Of a stretch of 64,000 nucleotides of DNA, positions 1 through 10,704 are shown piece by piece. Source of the DNA: JBOICV01 sp050740255 (GTDB lineage: Bacteria > Pseudomonadota > Gammaproteobacteria > Nevskiales > JBOICV01); the NCBI GenBank assembly GCA_050740255.1, contig JBOICV010000078.1, positions 58,543 to 122,542 on the forward strand. Reading direction: 5' to 3'. How positions within the stretch are numbered: the stretch's first letter is position 1; every line of letters begins with the position of its first letter. The position numbers were made by a program, and so were the translations under genes. Below the pieces are notes generated by a model. The model saw nothing but the letters and a program-made list of their open reading frames with translations, made no database searches and was not told where the DNA came from.

Positions 1-558
1 GAACAACTCCTCGTCTATCCGCATCGTGGGCACACCAAATATTCCCTCCGCCAGCGCCTGCTCGGTCTGCCGCAGGAGCTGCTGCTTGATCTCCACGGTC
101 TGCGCCAGTCCGAGCATGGCCGCGGCATCCAGTCCCAACTCGGCAAGCACGTCCTGCACCACCTCGACCTGCTGCACCGCGCGGCGCTCCACCCAGACCG
201 CGCGGAACAGCGCGTCAATCAGCCGGAGTCGAGTGTCCTGCGGCAGGGGCAGGCAACTGACTCTCAGCGCCAGCAAGGGATTGAAAGGGTGCGACGCCGG
301 CGGCGCAAACGGTATATCCAAGTCCACGGTCTTGCGCAGCACGTTCCTGATCATCCAGTCGCGCTTGGGCGCAATCTCGGCCGGTCCGCGCTGACTGTAA
401 TGCTTGAGCAGGCCGGCAAACAGGACCGGCACGGGCTCAACTTCCTGGTCGTAGCGAGCGGCCAGCGTATGAATTTGCGTCCACGCCAGATAGGCGTTGT
501 GCGAGATGTAATCGAAATAGAAGCGAATCACTTGCCGGTTTACTTTTTCTGGGCTCAT
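1..558 (-). CDS. 2-hydroxychromene-2-carboxylate isomerase family protein (DsbA/GST-kappa fold), 3' end outside window
   Basis: The frame is open from an ATG at 558 to the window edge, so at least 186 residues are present and the C-terminus is missing. The protein opens with a beta strand ending in FYFDYIS, followed by NAYLAW, which matches the active-site start of the HCCA isomerase / GST-kappa branch of the DsbA-like fold. There the Ser near residue 19 binds glutathione. Near the cut end it has GIFGVPTM, the conserved cis-Pro turn that binds the thiol in this fold. Family members isomerise aromatic-degradation intermediates or act as glutathione-dependent oxidoreductases. The real substrate cannot be told here. 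The start codon overlaps the rluB stop by ATGA, so it is the last visible gene of the trpS-scpAB-rluB run. Confidence 0.85.
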   Translation of the reverse strand, partial: MSPEKVNRQVIRFYFDYISHNAYLAWTQIHTLAARYDQEVEPVPVLFAGLLKHYSQRGPAEIAPKRDWMIRNVLRKTVDLDIPFAPPASHPFNPLLALRVSCLPLPQDTRLRLIDALFRAVWVERRAVQQVEVVQDVLAELGLDAAAMLGLAQTVEIKQQLLRQTEQALAEGIFGVPTMRIDEELF

Positions 559-1418
559 TCCCGCGAGCGCGGAAATCTTTTTGAGGTCGGATTCCGACGT
601 TCACGCACCGGTTTGCGTCCCCGCGACTGGCGCCCTGTCGTTCCGCCGGAGCGAGTCCGGGACGGGCTATGAATAAGAATGCGTTCCAATCCTACGGCCT
701 GCTCCAGGGCTTCGACGTCTGCGGGTGCGAGTTCGATCGCACTGGCGGACTTGATGCCGCCCGGTAAGGCGATAGGGCCATAACGCAGCCGTATGAGCCG
801 GCTCACCTCCAGCCCCTGAGACTCCCATAAACGTCGCACCATGCGATTGCGGCCCTCGCGCACGGTGACGTGAAACCAGCGATTGGCTCTCTCACCGCCC
901 TGCTCGGTTAAACGCTCGAAACGCGCCAACCCGTCCTCCAGCGACACGCCCTGCTTGAGCCGCGTCAGAATCTCATCGGTCACCGGCCCGTGCACCCGCA
1001 CCGCATATTCACGCTCGATCTGATACTGGGGATGCATCAGCCGGCGCGCGAGTTCGCCATCATTGGTAAACAGCAGCACGCCGGAAGTGGCGATATCCAG
1101 GCGCCCCACTGCTATCCAGCGGCCATGCGCAATCTTGGGTAGGCGGTGGAAAACGCTGGCGCGCCCTTCCGGATCAGCCTGCGAAACTATTTCGCCAGCT
1201 CGCTTCTTGTATAACAGCACGCGGCGCACTTGCTCGCCCGCTTTTTCGAGTGCTACGCGATGGCCGTTGACGACGACGCGATCAGCCGCGCTGATCTTCT
1301 GCCCAAGCGATGCGGGCTGGCCGTTGACCTGAACGTGGCCCTCTTCAATCCAGCGCTCGATTTGGCGGCGGGAAGCGACGCCGGCCGCCGCAAGTAATTT
1401 CTGAATACGCTCAGCCAT
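555..1418 (-). CDS. rluB: 23S rRNA pseudouridine(2605) synthase RluB
   Basis: Makes pseudouridine at position 2605 of 23S rRNA during 50S assembly. An N-terminal S4-like RNA-binding domain (KLLAAAGVASRR at about residues 7-18) is followed by the RsuA/RluB/E/F catalytic core. The core holds VGRLDIATSGVLLFTNDG with the catalytic Asp, and later the EGRNRMVRRLW motif typical of this family. The basic C-terminal tail is common in RluB. I prefer the ATG at 1418 over the GTG at 1430, because AGGTGG lies 8 bases before that ATG as a ribosome site. The gene overlaps the downstream isomerase by four bases and sits behind scpB, a common gammaproteobacterial order. Confidence 0.93.
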   Translation of the reverse strand: MAERIQKLLAAAGVASRRQIERWIEEGHVQVNGQPASLGQKISAADRVVVNGHRVALEKAGEQVRRVLLYKKRAGEIVSQADPEGRASVFHRLPKIAHGRWIAVGRLDIATSGVLLFTNDGELARRLMHPQYQIEREYAVRVHGPVTDEILTRLKQGVSLEDGLARFERLTEQGGERANRWFHVTVREGRNRMVRRLWESQGLEVSRLIRLRYGPIALPGGIKSASAIELAPADVEALEQAVGLERILIHSPSRTRSGGTTGRQSRGRKPVRERRNPTSKRFPRSRE

Positions 1419-1433
1419 TGGGTTATCCACCTC

Positions 1434-1489
1434 TGTAGGAGCGGCTTTAGCCGCGACTGCGTAAGGTCGCGACTGAAGTCGCTCCTACA
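1434..1489. repeat. REP-like imperfect palindrome between scpB and rluB
   Basis: Two arms face each other: TGTAGGAGCGGCTTTAGCCG (from 1434) and, inverted, CGACTGAAGTCGCTCCTACA (ending 1489). Each arm is itself a small hairpin. Dispersed GTAGGAGCGGC elements of this kind are known from Pseudomonas, Xanthomonas and related genomes and are mobilised by RAYT transposases. No RAYT gene is visible in this window. Confidence 0.75.
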
Positions 1490-1503
1490 AAAATCACTTG
1501 GCC

Positions 1504-2181
1504 TTACTCGGGGCTCGAAACCGGGCCGGCGTCAGCAGGCGCCTGCGCAGTCGCCGCATCCGTCGGTTGCAGCTTTTCCAGCGCGCTCGCCAGCGCGTCG
1601 AGGTCGCGGATCTCCGGCAGCGTCGGCATGGATTCGAGCGATTGCAGATTGAAGTCGTCGAGGAACTGGCGGGTGGTGCCGAGCAGTTCAGGCCGGCCAG
1701 GCACTTCGCGAACACCCAGCACCTTGACCCACTCGCGCTCAAGCAGGGTCTTGATGATGCTGGGCGACAGCATCACGCCGCGGATTTCCTCGACCTCACC
1801 ACGGGTGATCGGCTGGCGGTAGGCAATCAGTGCCAGCGTCTCCAGCAGCGCGCGCGAATAGCGCGGCGGCTTCTCTTCCCAGAGCTGTGCGATATAAGGT
1901 GCGAAACGCTCGCGCACCTGAATACGCCAGCCGCTGCCGACTTCCAGCACTTCGGCTACGCGATCCGCATAACGTTCGCGCAGCGCATCCAGCGCTGCGC
2001 GCAAGTCTTTCTTGTCGGGCCGCTCCTGCTCGGGAAACACCGCCATCAGCCGTTCCAGCGGCAGCGGCTGGTCGGCCGCCAGCAGCACCGCCTCTAATAT
2101 GTCTTGCAACGCTTCTGATTCGACCGCGGCCGGTGCTTCCGGCGGCAGGTCTGCTAGCGATTCAGTTTGCGGATTGTCCAT
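1504..2181 (-). CDS. scpB: segregation and condensation protein ScpB
   Basis: Winged-helix (kleisin-interacting KITE) subunit of the SMC-ScpAB condensin that compacts and segregates the chromosome. The two winged-helix domains are visible: the first runs from about residue 20 (ALQDILEAVLLAADQPL), the second around ALLETLALIAYRQPITRGEVE, followed by the family signature RPELLGTT. The C-terminus has an Ala/Pro-rich tail. It overlaps the end of scpA by about 20 bases, which suggests translational coupling. An upstream ATG at 2205 is also possible. The partner smc is in the same window at 10705-14226. Confidence 0.93.
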   Translation of the reverse strand: MDNPQTESLADLPPEAPAAVESEALQDILEAVLLAADQPLPLERLMAVFPEQERPDKKDLRAALDALRERYADRVAEVLEVGSGWRIQVRERFAPYIAQLWEEKPPRYSRALLETLALIAYRQPITRGEVEEIRGVMLSPSIIKTLLEREWVKVLGVREVPGRPELLGTTRQFLDDFNLQSLESMPTLPEIRDLDALASALEKLQPTDAATAQAPADAGPVSSPE

Positions 2182-3064
2182 CTTCCGTCTCAGCAAGGTC
2201 TTCATTCGCGGCGACCGCGCGGCTGCCGCCGGCGCCCGCCACCCGCAGGAAAATCGGTCCGAATACTTCGGGCTGCTCCATTTGCAGCACCGATTCCTTC
2301 ACCAGTTCCAGAATCGCCAGAAAGGTTACCACCACGCCCATGCGACCCTCATCCAGCGGAAACAGCGTCGAGAACTCGGCTTCACGCGTCTCCTGCAGGT
2401 GCGTCAGAATCTGGCTCATGCGTTCGCGCACGCTCAAGGGCTCGCGCTGAATATGGTGGTGCGCGAACAACTCCGCACGCAGCATCACTTCGCGGAACGC
2501 GAGAATCAATTCCTTCAGCTCCGGCTGCGGCTGACGTTCCGGTGCAATCACCCGCTCCGACCGGGCCTGGGCTACAAAAATCTCGCGGCCGACACGCGGC
2601 AGACGCTCCAACGCTTCCGCGGCCTGCTTGAAGCGCTCGTATTCCTGCAGGCGCCGGATCAGCTCGGCACGCGGGTCGACGCCTTCCTCACCCTCTGTCA
2701 CTGGCGGCTTGGGCAGCAACATGCGCGACTTGATCTCGGCCAGCATTGCCGCCATCACCAGATAGTCGGCCGCCAGCTCGATGCGCATGTTCTGCATCAA
2801 ATCTATGTACTGCATGTACTGGTCGGTGATCCGCGCGACCGGGATATCGAGGATATCCACGTTCTGTTTGCGGATCAGATAAAGCAATAAATCCAGCGGA
2901 CCTTCGAATGCATCAAGAAAAACCTCTAGAGCATCCGGCGGAATGTAGAGATCGTCGGGCCATTTTTCTATCGGCTCGCCGCGAATTTTGGGCAGCCTGG
3001 CGATAATCTCCCCCTCCCCTTGGGCGAGGGGGGGAGGAGCGGCGTCCTGTTCCTGTACGGTCAC
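2162..3064 (-). CDS. scpA: segregation and condensation protein ScpA (start uncertain)
   Basis: Kleisin subunit that bridges the two SMC heads and carries ScpB. The N-terminal SMC-neck-binding region is clear (FEGPLDLLLYLIRKQNVDI), as is DQYMQYIDLMQ. The C-terminal winged helix binding the SMC head is the region with VVVTFLAILELVKE. The frame stays open up to a TTG at 3136 that would overlap trpS. I take the GTG at 3064, preceded by a G-rich GGGGAGGGGGA ribosome-like site. Even with this start, the PPPLAQGEGE segment is encoded by one unit of a dispersed palindromic repeat, and the other unit supplies the presumed ribosome site. The native N-terminus may therefore have been altered by the repeat. 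Confidence 0.9.
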   Translation of the reverse strand: MTVQEQDAAPPPLAQGEGEIIARLPKIRGEPIEKWPDDLYIPPDALEVFLDAFEGPLDLLLYLIRKQNVDILDIPVARITDQYMQYIDLMQNMRIELAADYLVMAAMLAEIKSRMLLPKPPVTEGEEGVDPRAELIRRLQEYERFKQAAEALERLPRVGREIFVAQARSERVIAPERQPQPELKELILAFREVMLRAELFAHHHIQREPLSVRERMSQILTHLQETREAEFSTLFPLDEGRMGVVVTFLAILELVKESVLQMEQPEVFGPIFLRVAGAGGSRAVAANEDLAETEDGQSAN

Positions 3065-3101
3065 TCCCCCTCCCCTAGCCCCTCCCTCAGGGGGAGGGGA
3101 A
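3007..3101. repeat. paired CTCCCC/GGGGAG palindromic repeats at the trpS-scpA junction
   Basis: Two G/C-polarised palindromes: CCCCTCCCCTTGGGCGAGGG (from 3011) and, about 50 bases on, CCCCTAGCCCCTCCCTCAGG followed by GGGAGGGGA (ending 3101). The same family recurs at 17914-17946, 40289-40331 and 49100-49190. One unit lies inside the scpA coding frame, the other between trpS and scpA. Confidence 0.7.
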
Positions 3102-3122
3102 TGCAGGCAAGAATCTCGCTGT

Positions 3123-4130
3123 TCATTGGGGCACAAATCCCAGGACGTCGTGCACGCGCTTCAGCGTCGGCTCGGCGCGCGCCTGGGCGCGTTCGGCGCC
3201 ATCCTTGAGCATGCGCGCGAGTTCACCGCTGTCACCAATTAACTTCTGATAACGCGCCTGCACCGGCTTCAGAAACTCCACGACGGCTTCGGCCAGATCA
3301 TTCTTGAACTTGCCATAACCCTGCCCTGCATAGTCCTGCTCGATCTGCGCGAAAGACTTGCCCGTCACGGCCGAGTGAATCGTCATCAGATTGGCGACGC
3401 CCGGGCGTTTTTCGTCGTATTCGATGGTCGAGCCCGAGTCCGTCACCGCGCGCTTGAGTTTCTTGCTCACGATATCCGGCGGATCAAGCAGCGCGATGTA
3501 GTTATTGGCGTTGTCGTCCGACTTGGACATCTTGGTGGTCGGCTCCTGCAGGCTCATCACGCGGGCGCCAACTTCTGGAATATACGGCTCCGGCACGCGG
3601 AACACCGGACTATCTGTAGCGCCATACAGATTGTTGAAACGGATGGCCACGTCGCGGGCCAGCTCGAGATGCTGTTTCTGGTCATTGCCAACCGGCACCA
3701 GACTGGTTTGATACAACAGGATGTCGGCCGCCATCAGCACCGGATAGTCGAACAGGCCGGCGTTGATATTCTCCCTGAACTGGCGCGACTTGTCCTTGAA
3801 CTGGGTCATGCGGTTCAGCTCGCCGACCTGGGTATAGCAGTTGAGAATCCAGCCTAGCTGAGCGTGCTGTGGCACATGCGACTGCATGAACACCACGCTT
3901 TTTTCCGGATCAATCCCGCAGGCCACATACAGACTGATGAACTCGAGACAACGCTGGCGCAGCTCGGCTGGCGGCTGCCGCACGGTAATCGCGTGCAGAT
4001 CAACCAGCGTGAACAGACAGTCGTGGGTTTCCTGCAGCGCAACCCAGTTCTTGAGTGCGCCGATGTAGTTGCCAAGCGTGAGCTGGCCCGATGGCTGGAT
4101 GCCGGAGAGAACGACCGGGCGCATGATCAA
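3123..4130 (-). CDS. trpS: tryptophan--tRNA ligase
   Basis: Charges tRNA-Trp with tryptophan. It is 335 residues, the usual length for a bacterial class I TrpRS. Signature elements are the HIGH-equivalent [13 protein letters not shown] near the N-terminus, the [15 protein letters not shown] substrate-binding segment and the KMSKS loop (TKMSKSDDN) around residue 200. The start overlaps the end of the M50 protease gene by ATGA, and the stop lies just before scpA, so it is part of the same minus-strand operon. Confidence 0.97.
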   Translation of the reverse strand: MIMRPVVLSGIQPSGQLTLGNYIGALKNWVALQETHDCLFTLVDLHAITVRQPPAELRQRCLEFISLYVACGIDPEKSVVFMQSHVPQHAQLGWILNCYTQVGELNRMTQFKDKSRQFRENINAGLFDYPVLMAADILLYQTSLVPVGNDQKQHLELARDVAIRFNNLYGATDSPVFRVPEPYIPEVGARVMSLQEPTTKMSKSDDNANNYIALLDPPDIVSKKLKRAVTDSGSTIEYDEKRPGVANLMTIHSAVTGKSFAQIEQDYAGQGYGKFKNDLAEAVVEFLKPVQARYQKLIGDSGELARMLKDGAERAQARAEPTLKRVHDVLGFVPQ

Positions 4131-4795
4131 AAGATGCGAATACTGGGCAAGCCCAGAATGGTCATCAACCCGGTCTGCGCGGCCTGCAACATCGGATTCA
4201 TGATGCGGCTCAACATGCCGGTCGCAAGCAGGATAACGACCAGAAACAATCCATACTGCTCAAAGCGATCCACTGTACGCGCAGCCGATTCGGGCAAAAA
4301 ACCGTTCAGCACGCGGCTGCCGTCCAGGGGCGGCAGCGGCAATAGATTCAGCACCATCAGCACCAGATTGATGGCAATGCCCGCCGCGCCCATATAAATC
4401 AGACCCTGCGCCAGTCCTTGCCCGCCCAGCGCGAGTCCGAGTTTGAGCAAAAGCCCCCAGAACAAGGCCATCGCGAGATTGGCGACCGGACCCGCCAGCG
4501 CGACAATTGCCATGTCACGGCGTGGGTGTTTGAAATAGCGTGTGCTGACCGGTACCGGCTTGGCCCAGCCGAACAGGAAACCGCTTTTCATCATTAGTAG
4601 CAGGCCCGGCACCAGCAGAGTACCCACCGGATCCACGTGCTTGACCGGATTCAGCGTAAGGCGGCCCAGCATATAGGCGGTGGAATCGCCAAACATCCGT
4701 GCAACATAGCCGTGAGCGACTTCATGCACGGTGATCGCGAAAACCACCGGGATCACCCAGATGCAAATTTGCTGGATCAGATTCAACTCAGACAT
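4127..4795 (-). CDS. site-2 protease family (M50) membrane zinc metalloprotease
   Basis: A polytopic membrane protein of 222 residues with the HEVAH zinc-binding motif in the first membrane helix. A second motif, [14 protein letters not shown], contains the LDG Asp that gives the third zinc ligand. This layout is that of the short M50 (YwhC/Rip3-like) family, thought to cleave within membranes. I chose the ATG at 4795 because the longer frame adds 35 non-hydrophobic residues that look like translated leader. It is the first gene of the run into trpS and scpAB, an association often seen in proteobacteria. Its substrate is unknown. Confidence 0.88.
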   Translation of the reverse strand: MSELNLIQQICIWVIPVVFAITVHEVAHGYVARMFGDSTAYMLGRLTLNPVKHVDPVGTLLVPGLLLMMKSGFLFGWAKPVPVSTRYFKHPRRDMAIVALAGPVANLAMALFWGLLLKLGLALGGQGLAQGLIYMGAAGIAINLVLMVLNLLPLPPLDGSRVLNGFLPESAARTVDRFEQYGLFLVVILLATGMLSRIMNPMLQAAQTGLMTILGLPSIRIF

Positions 4796-4891
4796 AGGCG
4801 GCGAATTATACGGGAGCGGAGATGGGTCGCGGCCTTGGCTTTTTTCGGCCCGCGGCAAGCAGGTAAGATGCCGCAACCTACGGAGCAAGTT

Positions 4892-5302
4892 ATGCCACAT
4901 TCATCTATAAGCGGCGGCTGTCAATGCGGTGCGGTGCGTTATGAAGCGAGCGGGGAACCCGTCGCGGTCGCGCTATGCCACTGCAGCATGTGCCGGCGTG
5001 CACATGCGGCGCCAGCGGTGGCCTGGGCCATGTTCCAGCAGACTCAGGTGCGGTTCGTTGCCGGGAAACCGACCGAATACGCCTCTTCGCCGGACGCCAA
5101 GCGCGGTTTCTGCGCGCGCTGCGGCACCCAGATCAGCTTCGCTGCCAGTTATATTCCCGGCCTGATTGATTTGACGGTCGGCAGCCTGGATCATCCGGAG
5201 CAGATGCAGCCGCAATTGCATTACTGGGACTCAAAGCGCCTGCCCTGGGTCAAGTTCGCGGATGACCTGCCGCGGCACGCGGAATTTCCGCCCTTCGGCT
5301 AA
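4892..5302 (+). CDS. GFA-family (glutathione-dependent formaldehyde-activating-like) zinc protein
   Basis: A 136-residue protein with the seven-Cys pattern of the GFA fold. CQCGAV lies near the N-terminus, CHCSMCRR follows, and FCARCGTQI sits further on. These cysteines bind two zinc ions in the family. Most members are not true formaldehyde-activating enzymes, so the function is open. The stop overlaps the end of the convergent yciO gene by four bases. Confidence 0.88.
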   Translation: MPHSSISGGCQCGAVRYEASGEPVAVALCHCSMCRRAHAAPAVAWAMFQQTQVRFVAGKPTEYASSPDAKRGFCARCGTQISFAASYIPGLIDLTVGSLDHPEQMQPQLHYWDSKRLPWVKFADDLPRHAEFPPFG

Positions 5303-5922
5303 AGACCGAGTTCGCTGACGCTGCCCTTGCCTGGACGCAACAGGCGCAGGCCCTCGCCCGACAAATCCAGCACGGTGGTAGGTTCAAGCCCGCAATTGCC
5401 GCTATCCACCACCACATCCACCAGGGGTGAAAGGGTCTCCAGCACCTCGTTCACATCGCTGACCGGATAGGCTTCGCCGGGCAGTTGCAGGGTCACGCTC
5501 ATGATCGGCTCGTTCAGTTCAGCCAGCAGCGCTTGCGCGACAAGGTGATCGGGCACGCGCAAACCAATGGTGCGCCGCTTCTCATCCTGCAAGCGCCGCG
5601 GCACCTCGCGGGTGGCGGGCAAAACAAAGGTATACGGCCCGGGCGTCAGCTTGCGCAGCAGGCGATAGCTTGGGTTGTCTACCCGCGCGTAAGTCGCGAT
5701 CTCCGACAGATCGCGGCATACCAGCGTGAAGTGATGGCGGCGCTGAAAGCCACGGATGCGCGCGATCCGTTCCATCGCGGCCTTGTCACCGATGTGGCAG
5801 CCCAGGGCGTAGGAAGAGTCGGTCGGATAGGCAATTACCGCGCCGGCGCGCAGCCGTTCGGCGGCGATCCGCAGCAGCCGCGGCTGCGGATTTTGGGGGT
5901 GTATTTCTAAATACTCGGCCAT
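5299..5922 (-). CDS. yciO: L-threonylcarbamoyladenylate synthase-type protein YciO
   Basis: Belongs to the Sua5/YrdC fold that makes threonylcarbamoyl-AMP for tRNA t6A37. The N-terminus (EIHPQNPQPRLL) and the segment IAYPTDSSYALGCHIGDKAAMERIARIR are typical of the YciO branch, 207 residues long, rather than YrdC/TsaC. Nucleotide-binding residues TLVCRDL and PTTVLDLS are present. Divergent from yciB with only 24 bases between starts, so the two promoters must overlap. Whether YciO is active as a t6A enzyme varies between organisms. Confidence 0.9.
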   Translation of the reverse strand: MAEYLEIHPQNPQPRLLRIAAERLRAGAVIAYPTDSSYALGCHIGDKAAMERIARIRGFQRRHHFTLVCRDLSEIATYARVDNPSYRLLRKLTPGPYTFVLPATREVPRRLQDEKRRTIGLRVPDHLVAQALLAELNEPIMSVTLQLPGEAYPVSDVNEVLETLSPLVDVVVDSGNCGLEPTTVLDLSGEGLRLLRPGKGSVSELGL

Positions 5923-5946
5923 AGGGTCGGATATACTGCCCGCCCT

Positions 5947-6495
5947 ATGAAAATCCTGCTCGATTACCTGCCGATCGTGCTGTTCGCGGCGGCCTATTAC
6001 CTGCGCGATATCTACTTCGCCACCATCGTTTTGATTGCCGCGCTGCTGCTGCAGGCGGGGATCACTTGGGCAATGACAAGAAAGCCGCCAAAGATGCAGC
6101 TCGCAGTTGCGGGCTTGGCGGTGGTGTTTGGCGGTTTGACGTTGGTACTGCGTGACCCAACGTTCATCAAGCTCAAGCCGACGGTGCTTTATGCGATCTT
6201 CGCGCTGGTGTTGCTCGGCAGCCAGTTCATCGGCGAGCGTCCGCTGATACAGCGTCTGCTGGGCGCAAATTTGAGTTTGCCGGATACCGTGTGGCGGCGG
6301 TTGAATGCGTTATGGGCCGGTTTCTTCCTGTTCTGCGGTGTGCTGAATCTGTGGGTCGCTTACCAGTTCAGCGAGCAGACCTGGGTTAACTTCAAGCTGT
6401 TCGGCATGCTGGGCTTGACCTTGCTGTTTGTGCTGTTGCAAGGCCTATACCTCGCGCGCCATCTCAAACCCGAGCAGCAGCCGGGCAATACTTGA
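5947..6495 (+). CDS. yciB: inner membrane-spanning protein YciB (septation protein A family)
   Basis: A 182-residue protein with five to six hydrophobic helices. The conserved signature is LLDYLPIVLFAAAYY at the N-terminus, followed by KPTVLYAIFALVLLGSQFIG and the WRRLNALWAGFF helix. YciB/IspZ proteins sit in the inner membrane and affect cell envelope and septum integrity. The stop is three bases before the BolA-like start, so the two are co-transcribed, an arrangement common in this family. Confidence 0.95.
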   Translation: MKILLDYLPIVLFAAAYYLRDIYFATIVLIAALLLQAGITWAMTRKPPKMQLAVAGLAVVFGGLTLVLRDPTFIKLKPTVLYAIFALVLLGSQFIGERPLIQRLLGANLSLPDTVWRRLNALWAGFFLFCGVLNLWVAYQFSEQTWVNFKLFGMLGLTLLFVLLQGLYLARHLKPEQQPGNT

Positions 6496-6498
6496 AAC

Positions 6499-6768
6499 GT
6501 GAGTGCCGAGCGGGTTAAGCGCATTCGTACTTGTCTCGTGGGCGCGCTGGCGCCAGACGAGATTGAAGTCCGGGATGACAGCGCGGCCCACGCCGGTCAT
6601 GCGGGCACCTTGACCGGCAAGGGACACTTCAGCGTCTTCATCCGCAGCGAGTGCTTCATCGACAAGTCGCAAATCGAGCGTCATCGCATGGTTTATGCCG
6701 CGCTCGGTAACTTGATGCAAAACGATATCCACGCGCTCGCTATCGAAGCCCGCGCACCCGGTGAATAA
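6499..6768 (+). CDS. BolA family protein
   Basis: An 89-residue protein starting with GTG. It has the BolA core: DDSAAHAGH with the conserved His pair, a GHFSVFIRSECF strand, and RHRMVYAALGNLM followed by HALAIEA. BolA/IbaG-type proteins bind monothiol glutaredoxins and [2Fe-2S] clusters and influence iron and envelope metabolism. Directly downstream of yciB and probably co-translated. Confidence 0.92.
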   Translation: MSAERVKRIRTCLVGALAPDEIEVRDDSAAHAGHAGTLTGKGHFSVFIRSECFIDKSQIERHRMVYAALGNLMQNDIHALAIEARAPGE

Positions 6769-6801
6769 AATCGCGGAGACGGGCGCGCCACCACTCGGTA
6801 A

Positions 6802-7065
6802 CGCAGTTGCGGCTCAACGGTGCATCTGTTGCAGAAGTTGCGTGAACGCGGTATCGGCGTGCTGGTGATTCTGCACAACCTGAATCTTGCCCTCAGTTAT
6901 GCCGATCAGGTGCTGGTGATGCACCACGGCCAAGTCGCTGCTCACGGCGCACCCACCGAAGTGCTTACCGACGCCCTACTCAGTGAAGTCTACGGCTTGC
7001 CGGTGCGCGTAATGAAATCCATGGGTGGCGCACCACTAACACTCGCTGGCACGCAGGTTGCTTGA
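6802..7065 (+). pseudogene. C-terminal remnant of an iron/heme/B12-type ABC transporter ATPase (HmuV/FecE/BtuD-like)
   Basis: Only the last 80 or so residues are present: ERGIGVLVILHNLNLALSYA (switch-region His, H-loop) and then ADQVLVMHHGQVAAHGAP and the usual C-terminus. Walker A, the LSGGE signature and Walker B are all missing, and an in-frame TAA lies just upstream at 6799. The fragment could start at GTG 6820 but cannot bind ATP alone. No cognate permease or binding protein flanks it, so I read it as a decayed relic of a transferred or deleted cluster. Confidence 0.8.
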
Positions 7066-7201
7066 ACGCTCCCCTTCCCAATCTGAGCCTTTACTGTGTT
7101 GCAAGTGTTGCTCGGCTGCGCTCTACGTATGAGTTCCGATAAGCTTTGCTATCTACACTACTCAGTTGGGATGCGTTCACTTCGCTCCCGGAGATTAAAG
7201 A

Positions 7202-7534
7202 ATGGAGACCATCGAATTCCTTGTGCAAGGGTCGGCTGCTGAGCCTTACAAGGTTTCATTCCAGAGGGTTGATCAGCATCTCGCCGCTTTCTGTACATGC
7301 CAAGCAGGGAAAAGTGGTCAGTACTGCAAACATCGGCTCAGCATCCTGAATGGTAGCGCCGAGGGCGTTGTGAGCGCCAATAATCATCAGGTTGGCGTTG
7401 TTGCCAGCTGGCTTCCCGGTTCAGACCTCCAAGCGGCACTAGCAGATGTCGAGCATGCTGAAGGTGAGTTTAACCGGACAAAAAAGGCTTTGGAAAACGC
7501 GAAAAAGAAAGTGGCTGCAATTATGCGCGCTTAA
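7202..7534 (+). CDS. small SWIM-type zinc finger protein
   Basis: A 110-residue protein with a clear GGAG ribosome site seven bases before the ATG. Residues about 32-47 contain C-T-C followed after 8 residues by C-K-H, the CxC...CxH pattern of a SWIM zinc finger used for DNA or protein binding. The C-terminus (DVEHAEGEFNRTKKALENAK) looks like a short amphipathic helix or coiled coil. The gene is visibly less GC-rich than its surroundings and lies alone between a dead ABC-ATPase fragment and ligA. It may be an acquired gene. Function unknown. Confidence 0.7.
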   Translation: METIEFLVQGSAAEPYKVSFQRVDQHLAAFCTCQAGKSGQYCKHRLSILNGSAEGVVSANNHQVGVVASWLPGSDLQAALADVEHAEGEFNRTKKALENAKKKVAAIMRA

Positions 7535-7591
7535 GCTCCGTACAAGCACGCCATAAATACTTGCAATACTTGTACGCCTCTAGTGTTAGGC
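7529..7591 (+). other. attC-like imperfect palindrome after the SWIM gene (tentative)
   Basis: GCTTAAG (7529) overlaps the SWIM gene stop. GTACAAG (7540) and its exact complement CTTGTAC (7569) form an inner pair, and GTTAGGC (7585) matches the integron core GTTRRRY. Size (63 bases) and position right after a stop codon fit an integron cassette recombination site. The outer pair GCTTAAG/GTTAGGC is imperfect, the two spacers differ in length (4 and 9 bases), and no integrase is visible. Confidence 0.3.
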
Positions 7592-7625
7592 AATTCGAGA
7601 ATGCCCGCTTTTTGGTTGATCGTTA

Positions 7626-10686
<3,061 letters not shown>

Positions 10687-10704
10687 GCGCTCTTCCAGAA
10701 CTGC

